Positions 9,322 through 18,500 of a stretch of 64,000 bases of DNA are shown here, piece by piece. Source of the DNA: Collinsella sp944321445 (lineage in GTDB: Bacteria; Actinomycetota; Coriobacteriia; Coriobacteriales; Coriobacteriaceae); assembly GCF_030371825.1 (NCBI RefSeq), contig NZ_JAUDDM010000002.1. One strand, written 5' to 3'. The notes under the pieces were generated by a model. It was given only the letters and a program-made list of their open reading frames with translations, was not told the origin of the DNA and did not search any database. The position numbers were made by a program, and so were the translations under genes. How positions within the stretch are numbered: the stretch's first letter is position 1; each line of letters starts with the position of its first letter.

Positions 9322-10407
9322 CTACCCGCGCCGGAACACTCGCTCAACGCATTGTGCGAGTCCGCGCGTGGCGACGAAAAACCGCATGAGGTCCACTTTG
9401 CCCAACGTGATGCCGTTGGGCTTCGCCTCGGCAACCGCACGCGCGGCGCGCCGTACGGCAGCATCGCGCGGAAGCTGCCACCACGACGGATCGTACACAT
9501 CGCACAGAAGGCTCGACAGCCTCCGGGCGCAGGCAGCTCCGACCTCAGGCGCCACGCCCAACAGGTCGAACAGCGTGAAGTCTAAGCACCAAGTCACCAT
9601 CTGCTCGGGGCAGAGTGCACCGATTCCGTGGGAGCGCCACGACGTGAAGATGCTCGCAAGCACCTGCAGGTGCTGCTCGAGCTTCTTCTCGCGCGAGTTT
9701 CGCGCGTTGTACACATGCGTGAGCGACCCTTCCGTCATGCGGTAGCGATAGAGCTTGTCAGACAACAGAACCGTCGTGCGCGCGAGCGGATACACCGTGA
9801 AATGAAACGGCACGTCCTCGGCAAAGCGCAGCGATGTGTCGAACGAGATGGATGCCCGCTCAATGAACGCGCGGGTAAGCGCCGTGCGCCAGGCATACGG
9901 CTGCGCGTTGGCAGAGAACAACAGCGCAGAATCGAACCCGCGGTACACCGCGTCAGAGGGGCTCAGCAGCCGCTGGATGCGCTTCGACGCGAGCTCTTCG
10001 GGCTCGCAAACGGCACCGAACGTCACCGCATCGACATCATCGGCAGCGTTGAACGCCGCAAGCACTCGCTCGCACAGATTGGGCTCAAAGGCGTCGTCGG
10101 AATCCAAAAACGTGACGACGCGTCCGCGCGCAGCCGCCATGCCGACGTTGCGCGCCGCAGACAGCCCGGCATTTTCCTGCTCGATGACCCGAACGCGCTC
10201 ATCGCGGGCCGCGTAGTCGGCCAGGATGTCCCCTGCGTCGTCAGGCGACCCATCGTTCACGCAAATAACCTCGATATCGCCTGCGGACTGCGCCAGTGCG
10301 GAATCCAGGCACGCCGGAAGCGTCTTCGCGGTGTTGTACACCGGAACGATGATGGAGGCCTGTGGGGCATCGGCGCGCACGACAGCCCCCTGGCCCGCCC
10401 TACTCAT
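9322..10407 (-). CDS. Family 2 glycosyltransferase
   Basis: 361 residues. An N-terminal GT-A domain begins at about residue 17 with SIIVPVYNTAKTLPACLDS, then VICVNDGSPDDAGD (nucleotide-binding Asp) and FLDSDDAF (the DXD-type motif). The C-terminal 150 residues match no family I recognise. It probably adds a sugar to a cell-wall or capsular glycan at the inner face of the membrane. The start codon overlaps the stop of the upstream glycosyltransferase by 8 bp, so the two are translationally coupled. Donor and acceptor sugars are unknown. Confidence 0.85.
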   Translation of the reverse strand: MSRAGQGAVVRADAPQASIIVPVYNTAKTLPACLDSALAQSAGDIEVICVNDGSPDDAGDILADYAARDERVRVIEQENAGLSAARNVGMAAARGRVVTFLDSDDAFEPNLCERVLAAFNAADDVDAVTFGAVCEPEELASKRIQRLLSPSDAVYRGFDSALLFSANAQPYAWRTALTRAFIERASISFDTSLRFAEDVPFHFTVYPLARTTVLLSDKLYRYRMTEGSLTHVYNARNSREKKLEQHLQVLASIFTSWRSHGIGALCPEQMVTWCLDFTLFDLLGVAPEVGAACARRLSSLLCDVYDPSWWQLPRDAAVRRAARAVAEAKPNGITLGKVDLMRFFVATRGLAQCVERVFRRG

Positions 10408-11557
10408 GGCGCACCCGACTCAACGCGTAGGACACCAACAGACCCGGTCCACCGAGCTTGAGGTAATAGCGCATGCGGCCGAACGCTCCGGCGTCGGCAA
10501 ACGATGCGTTATCGCGCGCCCAGCCGGCCGGGTCGCGCATGATCGCGGTAAGATTCGCTCGCTTCCACGGCTTAAGGTCATCGAGCGAAACGAGCCCCTT
10601 GCGAATCGCTTCGGAAAACTCCCGCGCCATGCGCGCAAGGAACATCTCGCGAAACTCCGGCGCCAAGCGCACGTAGCTCCACATGTATGAATCGTATTTT
10701 GCAACCTGCGCCACACGCATCAGACGGCGCGCTGCAGCATCGCCGTGCGCGCGGATGAATTCCTCGTCGATCCAGCGCTCGATCTCGGCATATTCCTCGC
10801 AGGTGCAGAACACCTTGTTCTTGGCGTTGACCGAAGAGCCTTCGTTATCTTGGCGATACTTCAGCATCGCGTCGTGCACGTACACGACGTTCCGCGCGCT
10901 CGCGAACGCCTTGAACGAAAACGAGCAGTCCTGAAACGCCGCGCCAGGCGTCGGCAGGAATCGGATGCCCTCGCGCGCAAGGAAATCGCGCCGGTACACG
11001 GCCGACCAGATCGACGGCTTCTGATAGAAGATGAATTCGTCGTCGAGGGGGCAAACGGCCTTGCCGCATTGCGATTGCCGTGCGACCTCGAAAAACTCCG
11101 AGCGCTCATGCGGGGTCGACCAATACAGCTCGAAGTTCCCCTTCGCGATATCCACGCCGACGTTCTCCGCGGCACCGACCAGTAGCTCAAGAGCGCGCGC
11201 GTCCATGATGTCATCGGGCTCGAGGATACCCACATAGGTGCCGCGCGCCGCGTCGAGCCCGCGGTTCATGGAGTCGCCGTATCCGCTATTGGGCTTGGAG
11301 ATCACGCGAATGCGCGCATCGGCCGCAGCGAACTTGGCGATGATCTCTGCCGAGCCATCGGTCGAGCCGTCATCGATGCAGATGATCTCGATGTCCTCCA
11401 GCGTCTGCCCGCAGGCAGAAAGCAAGCTTTCCCCCAGGTAGCGCTCTACATTGTATATCGGCATCAGCAGCGAAACGACCGGGCGGTTGCCAGACGCGTT
11501 CTGGGAATGTGTGGCCCCGGTATCGGGCATCGGGTTGTCCACGTCCGCCCCTTTCAT
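10400..11557 (-). CDS. Family 2 glycosyltransferase (CDP-glycerol/teichoic-type organisation possible)
   Basis: 385 residues. A GT-A domain starts near 28 (VSLLMPIYNVERYLGES), with CIDDGSTDGS and LEPDDIMD as the DXD-like motif. Later conserved GAAFQDCSFSFKAFA is common in bacterial glycan GT2 enzymes. It is the first gene of a two-gene minus-strand operon and is divergent from a third glycosyltransferase. Start uncertain: the ATG at 11557 has GAGAAG in front, but a GTG at 11542 has the better AAAGGGG at 5 nt. Role in surface polysaccharide synthesis is inferred from the cluster. Confidence 0.85.
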   Translation of the reverse strand: MKGADVDNPMPDTGATHSQNASGNRPVVSLLMPIYNVERYLGESLLSACGQTLEDIEIICIDDGSTDGSAEIIAKFAAADARIRVISKPNSGYGDSMNRGLDAARGTYVGILEPDDIMDARALELLVGAAENVGVDIAKGNFELYWSTPHERSEFFEVARQSQCGKAVCPLDDEFIFYQKPSIWSAVYRRDFLAREGIRFLPTPGAAFQDCSFSFKAFASARNVVYVHDAMLKYRQDNEGSSVNAKNKVFCTCEEYAEIERWIDEEFIRAHGDAAARRLMRVAQVAKYDSYMWSYVRLAPEFREMFLARMAREFSEAIRKGLVSLDDLKPWKRANLTAIMRDPAGWARDNASFADAGAFGRMRYYLKLGGPGLLVSYALSRVRHE

Positions 11558-11678
11558 CGAAACTTCTCGTGCTCCCCATGATAGCGCAGCCGCGAACGGC
11601 AGCCACGGAGCGCTGCGGCAGTATGGCGCGCTGCCGCGTGAAGCCTGTGGAAAAGGGCCTGTGTGCTACCGCCTTGTC

Positions 11679-11684
11679 TATAAT
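11679..11684 (+). promoter_or_regulatory. Candidate -10 box for the rightward glycosyltransferase
   Basis: A perfect TATAAT 70 bp before the ATG at 11754, in the divergent intergenic region. No good -35 hexamer at 16-18 nt upstream, so confidence is moderate. Confidence 0.45.
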
Positions 11685-11753
11685 GGGGACGGTCAATCGG
11701 CAAAAACCGCGCATGCGATGCGACGGCAGGGCACAGAACAGGGGATCCAGGTG

Positions 11754-12803
11754 ATGGGAACGGAGCACGTGACGACAAGCGGCACGCAGACGACCATGCC
11801 TGCCGGCATTCCCCGTCTTGCGATCGTCGTGGTCACCTATAAGCGCCAGGAGCTCCTCGCCGACCTGTTCGCCTCGTTCGAGCAGCTCACCTGTGCGCCG
11901 TGGCGCATCGTTATCGTCGACAACGAGAACGCCTCCCAAACCGAGCAGATGGTCGCCGACCTCAACCGCCGCCTCGAAAAGCTTTGGGGCGCTGCAGACG
12001 CCGACGCCAAGGGCGAGCACAACCGCGCCGTCTACGCGCCGCAGACCGAGAACCTCGGCGGTGCAGGCGGCTTTTCCGCCGGCGTGCGCTGCGCCTTCGA
12101 GCGCGGAGCCTCGTGGTTCTGGGTCATGGACGACGATGTTACCGTCATGCCCGACGGCATCGAGAAGCTTGCCCATTGGATCGACCGCTTCGACGTCATC
12201 CAGGGCTCGCGCCTGGATTTCGACGGCGGCGACTTCTACTGGCAGTACCAGTTCCTCACAGCGCTGGGCATTCCCAACCCCATCGCCAAAGCCGACCTGG
12301 GCCCAGAAGGCTTCCGCCCCATGAACCAGCTGTGCTTCGAAGGCGGCATGTTCTCGCGCCGCGTGGTCGAGACCATCGGCCTGCCGGACTTCCGCTACTT
12401 CATCTACGGCGACGACGCTGTGTACGGCTACCTTGCGAGCAAGCACTTCCCCGCCGCCGTGGTCGCCGACGTCGTGCTGCGCCGTGCCCGCGTGGTGTCC
12501 AACTGGGACATCGCCGGCAAGCGCCAGCTCAATTCCACGAGCGACAACAACCGCTATTACATTATGCGCAACCGCGGTTTCACCGCTCGCTATCTGCGCG
12601 TATGCGGTGACTACCATCGCGTGCTGTACGGCGTGGGCACCGCTGCGACCTTTGCCAAGGAGCTCATTCGCCTTATCGCCGTCGACCGCACCTTCAAGAC
12701 GGGCATTCCGGCACTCGTGCGCGGCATGCGCGATGCCCGCAAGATCCTGCGCGACCGCGACTGGCAGCCCATGCCCCCACTCGGCGGACAACACGACGCG
12801 TAA
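11754..12803 (+). CDS. Family 2 glycosyltransferase, GlfT2/rhamnosyltransferase-like
   Basis: 349 residues. GT-A domain: LAIVVVTYKRQELL (about 22), IVIVDNENAS, NLGGAGGFSAG and WFWVMDDDVTVMPDGIE. The NxGGAGGF and MDDDV motifs are characteristic of galactofuranosyl- and rhamnosyltransferase-like GT2 enzymes, with WNIFGDDA-like YFIYGDDAVYGYL further on. AGGGG lies about 9 nt before the ATG at 11754; the open frame continues 100 codons upstream but that part overlaps the divergent gene and has no ribosome site. It probably extends a furanose- or rhamnose-containing cell-surface glycan. No transmembrane segment seen. Confidence 0.85.
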   Translation: MGTEHVTTSGTQTTMPAGIPRLAIVVVTYKRQELLADLFASFEQLTCAPWRIVIVDNENASQTEQMVADLNRRLEKLWGAADADAKGEHNRAVYAPQTENLGGAGGFSAGVRCAFERGASWFWVMDDDVTVMPDGIEKLAHWIDRFDVIQGSRLDFDGGDFYWQYQFLTALGIPNPIAKADLGPEGFRPMNQLCFEGGMFSRRVVETIGLPDFRYFIYGDDAVYGYLASKHFPAAVVADVVLRRARVVSNWDIAGKRQLNSTSDNNRYYIMRNRGFTARYLRVCGDYHRVLYGVGTAATFAKELIRLIAVDRTFKTGIPALVRGMRDARKILRDRDWQPMPPLGGQHDA

Positions 12804-13007
12804 CGAATATCAAGCTTTCGCTGGAACGCGCACTTCTCCATAACTCCTCCCCGTGTGTTACCACTTTCTGTTGTCTTTTCGCTTTGGGTTCTAAGATCGG
12901 TTGAGGGGTACACAATCAAGAACAGACGCTTCCGGCGGATGAAGCGATGCCGAACTCGGGTTAGCGGCATTGCCCCGTCGATTTCATAGACCACGGAGGG
13001 ACGGACT

Positions 13008-13961
13008 ATGTCCACCTATTCAGATGGCTTCACCGACCGCCGCCGCACGCGCGTGTACCAGCGCCCCGCGGATACGACGGTCGTCACGCGCAGGGACGAC
13101 TTCATCGGCCAGACCATGGCAATCGAGCCGAAGAAAAAGCTGTTCGAGGGCGTGTCGTTCGCCCAGGTCGTCGCCGGTGCCGCTGCGGCAGCGACCTCGG
13201 TCGCACTCGCCTCCTACATCGGCATCGCAGGCTCGATCATCGGCGCCGCTATCAGCTCGGTGGTGACCGTTGTGTCTTCGCAGCTGTATCGTCGTGCCCT
13301 CGATGCCAGTGCGCGCAAAATCAAAATCGCGAGCGCCAAAGCGAAGACGACCATGTTTGCAGAGCAGCCCGATGCGCCGGGCATGACAGCCAACGGTGGA
13401 CGCGGCGCTCGCATCGCCCCGTCTGAGCTACGCGAACGCGCTGCAACCGAGCGCCGGACAACTCAGCGCAAGGTCATCGCGTTTTCCGTAATCGCCGCCG
13501 CCGTCGCTGTCGCAGCGTGCGCCGGCGCCATCCTACTCGGCACCGCCGGTGAAGGCATCGGCGAGAAAACGCAGGTCATCCCTACGCCAGCGATTTCGCA
13601 AACCGAGAGACAACCCGTTGAACAAGACGAAGCACCCGCTTCTAACAACACAGACGACGTTGCCGCTAACGCCCCTGCCAGTACGGACAACGACACCGCA
13701 GCTACTGATAAGCCCGGCGCTTCTGCACCAGACACGAATGCTGCTCCGAACACGGATTCCAATGACGCCTCGGGAAATGCCACTGACGTCGATACGCCTT
13801 CGACTGATGTCGCCGGTGAAGGGTCTTCCGGCAGCACGGATCTTGATGTTGGCGCCTCTGCAGAAAGCGCCTCCGACAGCACCGCCACCGACACCTTGGG
13901 AGAAGCGAACACAAACGACAGCGCACCGAGCGCCGATGTGGGCGCGAACGCCGTCCTGTAG
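13008..13961 (+). CDS. Membrane protein with acidic Ser/Thr/Ala-rich tail, unknown function
   Basis: 317 residues. Basic N-terminus (1-48), a hydrophobic Ala/Ser/Ile-rich stretch (50-93) that could hold two helices, a basic loop (94-155), a second clear membrane segment (156-178), then about 135 residues of low-complexity Asp/Thr/Ser/Ala/Asn sequence. By the positive-inside rule the basic loop is cytoplasmic and the acidic tail extracellular. The tail resembles wall-spanning or glycosylated linkers; no LPXTG motif follows. GGAGGG precedes the ATG and a strong hairpin follows the stop codon. I recognise no family. Confidence 0.7.
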   Translation: MSTYSDGFTDRRRTRVYQRPADTTVVTRRDDFIGQTMAIEPKKKLFEGVSFAQVVAGAAAAATSVALASYIGIAGSIIGAAISSVVTVVSSQLYRRALDASARKIKIASAKAKTTMFAEQPDAPGMTANGGRGARIAPSELRERAATERRTTQRKVIAFSVIAAAVAVAACAGAILLGTAGEGIGEKTQVIPTPAISQTERQPVEQDEAPASNNTDDVAANAPASTDNDTAATDKPGASAPDTNAAPNTDSNDASGNATDVDTPSTDVAGEGSSGSTDLDVGASAESASDSTATDTLGEANTNDSAPSADVGANAVL

Positions 13962-13976
13962 CTCTCATTTCACAGC

Positions 13977-14004
13977 GTGGGCGCCCTGCAGGGTGCCCAC
14001 TTTT
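13977..14004 (+). terminator. Rho-independent terminator
   Basis: Stem GTGGGCGCCC / GGGTGCCCAC around TGCA, followed by TTTTG, 15 bp after the stop codon of the 13008 gene. Confidence 0.85.
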
Positions 14005-14419
14005 GATGACGCTAGACAATTATTCGAGTTTTGGTCATGTGTATCAGCGATTCAGCATCCAAGCTACAGATGACCCTATAGTTTTATGCATTTCATCCAA
14101 CGTAATCCTGCTCTTCTATCGTTCTTTTATGCATTTGAAATCTGACTAATATGTTGCTCTTTCGGTAGTAATAGCCAAAACTCGCATTTTTGTCTAACGG
14201 TAACGCCGTCTTGTCCCGTATGCGCTTTTGGTTATACACAATTTCGTACTCAGAAGGCGGTTTTATTCATTTCACCAGCAAAGTGTGCCAGGATCATGCA
14301 TTCTATGCACGCATCACACCAGCCTCACCGGTATTTCTCGCTCCGTTTGCCCTACGGGCCCAAAACCCATCGCTGCGATGGTAAGATGCTCTCGAGAAAC
14401 AACGAGAAGAGAGCTGTTC
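14005..14419. other. A+T-rich intergenic region
   Basis: About 415 bp with no convincing gene, clearly richer in A+T than its surroundings. It contains TTTTATGCATTT twice (14082-14093 and 14125-14136), 43 bp apart, each with the palindrome ATGCAT; a third ATGCAT-like stretch is near 14297. It probably holds the promoter of the 14420 gene and perhaps protein-binding sites. A TAAGAT (14382) could be a -10 box. Confidence 0.5.
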
Positions 14420-15727
14420 ATGGGTATTGCACCGCAAAGGCCGACTCTGTCGGTCGGTAACCACATCTACCTGTATCGCCTGCTGTCGAACGCCATCGGG
14501 TGCGGCAAGCAGACTTTAACGCCTAAAGTCGAAGAAGCACTCGCAGCGGAACGCATGACCGCCGAGGACCTCGGATTTTCCGACACACGTGAGCTGCTCG
14601 AGGCACTTGATGACTTCATTGAGCTCACCGTCTTCAAAGGTGGTCGCATCTACGCCACGGTCATCGCCCAACCCGCCTGGGACGAAGCGCTCGCTGCGCC
14701 GGAAAAGACGCCAACGAAGGGCTCGGCTAAATCTTGGAAGCGCAAAAAAGCCGATAAATCACTGAAGCCCGTGCAGCCGCGCCGCGTGAAACGTCCGAAG
14801 CCTGAGCCGGAGACACACGAAGAGGCCCCGGCACCGCAATCGGAAGACATTGCAGCTACGCTCCCTGAGCAGCCAGTCCCCGCTGCGGAAGCTGACAACG
14901 ACGCCTTGACGTCCGAAACAACAGGCAGCCACGATCTCGTAGAAACCGCCTCGGATGAAAGCGACGCCCACGAGAAAGCGTCGGATACCGAAACCCAGCA
15001 GATAACCGAGCCCACCATTGAGCAGCAGAACGAAGCGCCCTCCCCGATGGAAGACGTTGCCATTGAAGAGGAGGGCTCTGCCCAGCCCGCAATCTCGCTC
15101 ACGGTCATCTACGACCCCGAGCACGCGAACGCTGGCATCACCACACTGAAGTCGACGCCCGGCATCAACCCAACAGACTTGACCAGCGATTTTGAAGAAC
15201 CTGTTGCTGTCGATGTCGCCCCGAGCGAGCCCGCCATCGGAACGAACACTCCAAGCGATGCCGAAACGGAAGAGACTGCCGCTCCGGCGGTCGAGGCAAT
15301 TCAGCCTATCGCGATTGTTGCCGCCCCCGTGAACACAGAGCCTGCGCAAACAGATGCGCGCGCAACCGAAGCGGCAGCTGACCCTGCAACGTCCGAGCCC
15401 CTGCCGACCGAGCCGGAGACTGCCCAAAAGGCAGAGCTTGAACTCCCTGAGGACTATCCACAGGATTTGACCACCGATACCTACTGCCCCGGCGCGCTGT
15501 TGAACGAGATTTCCTACCTGCTCCCCTACGGCGCCGACGTAATGGGCATCCTGAACGAGTACTACCACATTGCGCTTCTGCACGGCACGCTCGAGATCGG
15601 CCGCAATCGCGCGACGTTCCCCTTCGGGTACGCACAAAACGGCGTGCGTCGGTGGGCAACCGTTCGCATCAAGCGCAACACTGCCCCCAACGGAGCTCCC
15701 TGGCTCATCGATTCCGTCGTCGAATAG
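14420..15727 (+). CDS. Protein with LOTUS-like N-terminal domain and long acidic linker
   Basis: 435 residues. Residues 15-85 (LYRLLSNAIG..., EDLGFSDTRELLEALDDFIELT, GGRIYATV) look like a small winged-helix OST-HTH/LOTUS domain: the G-F-x-x-T-x-E-L-L-E-x-L pattern fits. Residues 100-335 are a long acidic Pro/Ala/Thr/Glu linker. Residues 338-435 form a compact second domain ending in TVRIKRNTAPNGAPW. If the LOTUS reading is right it binds RNA (G-quadruplex or G-rich) or protein. Start chosen at ATG 14420 behind GAGAAGAGAG; the frame is open for 64 codons upstream but those look non-coding. Followed by a strong terminator. Domain calls are by eye. Confidence 0.65.
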   Translation: MGIAPQRPTLSVGNHIYLYRLLSNAIGCGKQTLTPKVEEALAAERMTAEDLGFSDTRELLEALDDFIELTVFKGGRIYATVIAQPAWDEALAAPEKTPTKGSAKSWKRKKADKSLKPVQPRRVKRPKPEPETHEEAPAPQSEDIAATLPEQPVPAAEADNDALTSETTGSHDLVETASDESDAHEKASDTETQQITEPTIEQQNEAPSPMEDVAIEEEGSAQPAISLTVIYDPEHANAGITTLKSTPGINPTDLTSDFEEPVAVDVAPSEPAIGTNTPSDAETEETAAPAVEAIQPIAIVAAPVNTEPAQTDARATEAAADPATSEPLPTEPETAQKAELELPEDYPQDLTTDTYCPGALLNEISYLLPYGADVMGILNEYYHIALLHGTLEIGRNRATFPFGYAQNGVRRWATVRIKRNTAPNGAPWLIDSVVE

Positions 15728-15728
15728 C

Positions 15729-15772
15729 ACGTGGCGCCAATGAGAACCAGTCCCATTGGCGCCACGTTTTTA
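15729..15772 (+). terminator. Rho-independent terminator
   Basis: 14-bp stem ACGTGGCGCCAATG (15729) with its complement ending at 15767, then TTTTTAAAA, right after the 14420 gene. Confidence 0.92.
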
Positions 15773-15806
15773 AAACAAATCCCTATGACCGCCCAGCGTT
15801 TGGGCG

Positions 15807-15862
15807 GTAGACCTGTCCCCAGAGAGGACAAAATGTCCTCTCCCACCCCCGTCCCCAAAGAG
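15807..15862. repeat. GGGGACGGGGGTG-family intergenic palindrome
   Basis: CTGTCCCC..., an inner hairpin AGAGGACA/TGTCCTCT (15822-15840), then CACCCCCGTCCCC and AGAGGACAG. Same motif set as at 9250, 31640, 35699 and 48058. It lies downstream of ettA. Confidence 0.75.
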
Positions 15863-15885
15863 GACAGCCGCAGAGGGCGAGGTCG

Positions 15886-17565
15886 TTAGTCGCGGGTGAG
15901 CTTGCGACGGATGCGATGGGGCTTGGCGGCATCCTCGCCCAGGCGCGCCACGCGATTCTCCTGGTACGACTCGAAGTTGCCCTCGAACCAATACCAGTTG
16001 CCGGGATTCTCGTCGGTACCCTCCCACGCCAGAATATGGGTAGCCACGCGGTCGAGGAACATACGGTCGTGGCTGATAACCACCGAGCAGCCGGGGAACT
16101 CCAGCAGCGCGGCCTCGAGCGACGACAGCGTCTCGACATCGAGGTCGTTCGTCGGCTCGTCGAGCAGCAGCAGGTTGCCACCCTGCTTCAACGTGAGCGC
16201 GAGGTTCAGGCGGTTGCGCTCGCCGCCGGATAGCACGCCGGCACGCTTCTGCTGGTCGGAGCCCTTGAAGCCAAAGCTTGCCACGTAGGCGCGGCTCGGG
16301 ACCTCGGTCTCGCCCACCAGCATGCGATCGGTACCGCCGGAAACGACTTCCCACAGGCTCTTATCGGCGTCGATGCCCTCGCGCATCTGATCGACGTAGG
16401 AAATCTTCACGGTTTCGCCGAGTTCGATCTTGCCGGACGTCGGCTGCTCGGTGCCCACAATCATCTTGAACAGGGTCGACTTACCCACGCCATTGGGGCC
16501 GATGACGCCCACGATGCCGTTGCGCGGCAGGCTGAACGTCAGGTCGTCGATCAGCACGCGGCCGTCGAACTCCTTGTGCAGATGCTCGACCTCGAGCACC
16601 TTCGCGCCCAGACGGGGACCGACGGGAATGCGGATATCGGTGTAATCGAGCTTCTGGCTGGCGCGGGCCTCGGCCTCCATCTCCTCGTAGCGCTCCAGAC
16701 GCGCCTTGTTCTTGGCCTGGCGCGCCTTCGGGGAGCTGCGCACCCACTCGAGCTCGGCAGCCATGCGCTTGGCGAGCTTAGCGTCGCGCTGACCCTGTGC
16801 AGCGATGCGCGCGGCCTTGGTCTCAAGGTAAGTGGAGTAGTTGCCCTTGTAGGGATACAGGTGGCCGCGGTCGACCTCGCAGATCCACTCGGCAACGTTA
16901 TCCAGGAAGTAGCGGTCGTGCGTGACGGCGAGCACGGCGCCCGGATAGTTGTGGAGGAAGTGCTCGAGCCACAGGACGGACTCGGCGTCCAGATGGTTCG
17001 TGGGCTCGTCGAGCAGCAGCAGGTCAGGAGCCTCAAGCAGCAGTTTGCACAGCGCCACACGACGACGCTCGCCACCGGAAAGCACGCTCACCGGCATGTC
17101 CGCATCCGGACACTGCAGCGCATCCATGGCCTGGCCGAGCTTGCTGTCGATGTCCCAGCCGTCGGCAGCGTCGATCTCGTCCTGCAGCTTGCCCATCTCG
17201 GCCATGAGGGCATCCATGTCGCAATCCGGATCGCACATCTCCTCGCCGATCTTGTTGAAGCGATCGACCTTGGCAAGCAGGTCGCCGAACGCCATACGGA
17301 TGTTCTCGATGACCGTCTTGTCGTCATCGAGCGGCGGCTCCTGCTCAAGCAGGCCCACCGTGTAGCCGGGCGTGAGGCGCGCCTCGCCGTTGGAGACCTC
17401 CTCCTTACCCGCCATGATCTTAAGCAGCGTGGACTTGCCCATACCGTTGGGGCCCACGACGCCAATCTTCGCGCCGGGGTAGAACGACAGGGTCACGTCA
17501 TCCAGAATGACCTTGTCGCCATGCGCCTTGCGCGCCTGATACATCTGAAAAATGAACTCGGCCAT
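15886..17565 (-). CDS. ettA: Energy-dependent translational throttle protein, ABC-F
   Basis: 559 residues, two ABC domains. Walker A GPNGMGKST and GPNGVGKST; signature LSGGERRR and LSGGERNR; Walker B LLLLDEPTNHLD and LLLLDEPTNDLD. Starting AEFIFQMYQARKAHGDKVILDDV matches EttA closely, and the inter-domain arm and C-terminal WYWFEGNFESYQENR are also EttA-like. It binds the ribosomal E site and gates entry into elongation according to ATP/ADP ratio. AAGGAG precedes the ATG at 17565; a longer start 7 codons upstream lacks a ribosome site. Single-gene unit, convergent with the 14420 gene. Confidence 0.93.
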   Translation of the reverse strand: MAEFIFQMYQARKAHGDKVILDDVTLSFYPGAKIGVVGPNGMGKSTLLKIMAGKEEVSNGEARLTPGYTVGLLEQEPPLDDDKTVIENIRMAFGDLLAKVDRFNKIGEEMCDPDCDMDALMAEMGKLQDEIDAADGWDIDSKLGQAMDALQCPDADMPVSVLSGGERRRVALCKLLLEAPDLLLLDEPTNHLDAESVLWLEHFLHNYPGAVLAVTHDRYFLDNVAEWICEVDRGHLYPYKGNYSTYLETKAARIAAQGQRDAKLAKRMAAELEWVRSSPKARQAKNKARLERYEEMEAEARASQKLDYTDIRIPVGPRLGAKVLEVEHLHKEFDGRVLIDDLTFSLPRNGIVGVIGPNGVGKSTLFKMIVGTEQPTSGKIELGETVKISYVDQMREGIDADKSLWEVVSGGTDRMLVGETEVPSRAYVASFGFKGSDQQKRAGVLSGGERNRLNLALTLKQGGNLLLLDEPTNDLDVETLSSLEAALLEFPGCSVVISHDRMFLDRVATHILAWEGTDENPGNWYWFEGNFESYQENRVARLGEDAAKPHRIRRKLTRD

Positions 17566-17733
17566 GGTTCTCCTTATCGTAAGCAATGCTCAACGGGCAT
17601 ATTGTCGCATGGGCCGCCGCCTTTGCGCGAGCGCTGCGCGGTAAATCCACGGGCAGCAAATCGCACCGTATGAAGCGGGGACAAGCGGGGCACGAATTGG
17701 TACAGTTGGAGCACGACCGACGAAAGGACGCTC

Positions 17734-18474
17734 ATGCACGAGCACGAAACAGCAACCGATAAGCTCCGCATCATCATGGGCGACGAGGGTCTCGCCCGGT
17801 TGCAGACCGCAACCGTGATGGTCTTCGGCTGCGGCGGCGTGGGCTCGAGCTGCGTCGAAGCGCTCGCGCGCGGATGCATCGGGAAGCTCGTCATCGTCGA
17901 CAAGGACGTCGTGGCACCGAGTAATATCAACCGCCAGGCCATCGCGTTCACGAGCACCGTCGGGCGTCGGAAAATCGATGTCATGTCCGGTATGATCGCC
18001 GACATCAACCCCTTGTGCACCGTCATTGCCCGCGACGCGTTCGTGCTGCCGGAAAACCTCGAGGCACTCATGAGCGACTGCTTGGCCGCATGCAACGGCA
18101 GCATCGACTACATCGTCGACGCCATCGATACCGTCTCGACCAAGCTTGCTCTCGCCGCATATGCGCAGGAACACGATATTCCCCTCATCAGCAGCATGGG
18201 TGCCGCAAACAAGTTGCACCCCGAATGCCTGCACATCGCCGATATTCACGATACAAGCCGCGACCCCCTCTCGCGCATCATGCGCAAGGAGTGCCGCCGC
18301 CGCGGCATCCGCCACCTGACCGTCCTGTATTCAGACGAGGAGCCGGTGCGCACCGCCAAGCGCGAACCGGGTCGCGAGCGCACCGAGCTCGGCACGGCGA
18401 GCTTTATGCCGCCCATCATGGGGCAGATGATCGCCGGCGAGGTCATTCGCCGCATCGCGGGCGTTAGCTGCTAG
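17734..18474 (+). CDS. tcdA: tRNA threonylcarbamoyladenosine dehydratase
   Basis: 246 residues, E1-like ThiF/MoeB fold. GCGGVGSSCVEALARGCIG is the nucleotide-binding motif (about 31), followed by VDKDVVAPSNINRQ and VDAIDTVSTK, and the SSMGAANKLHP and MPPIMGQMIAGEV stretches typical of TcdA/CsdL. It cyclises t6A37 of tRNA to ct6A using ATP. GAAAGGA precedes the ATG. Followed after 26 bp by a TatD-family gene, probably the same transcript. Confidence 0.92.
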   Translation: MHEHETATDKLRIIMGDEGLARLQTATVMVFGCGGVGSSCVEALARGCIGKLVIVDKDVVAPSNINRQAIAFTSTVGRRKIDVMSGMIADINPLCTVIARDAFVLPENLEALMSDCLAACNGSIDYIVDAIDTVSTKLALAAYAQEHDIPLISSMGAANKLHPECLHIADIHDTSRDPLSRIMRKECRRRGIRHLTVLYSDEEPVRTAKREPGRERTELGTASFMPPIMGQMIAGEVIRRIAGVSC

Positions 18475-18500
18475 CCGGGCGCTTTGATTGGAGGCGAGCG

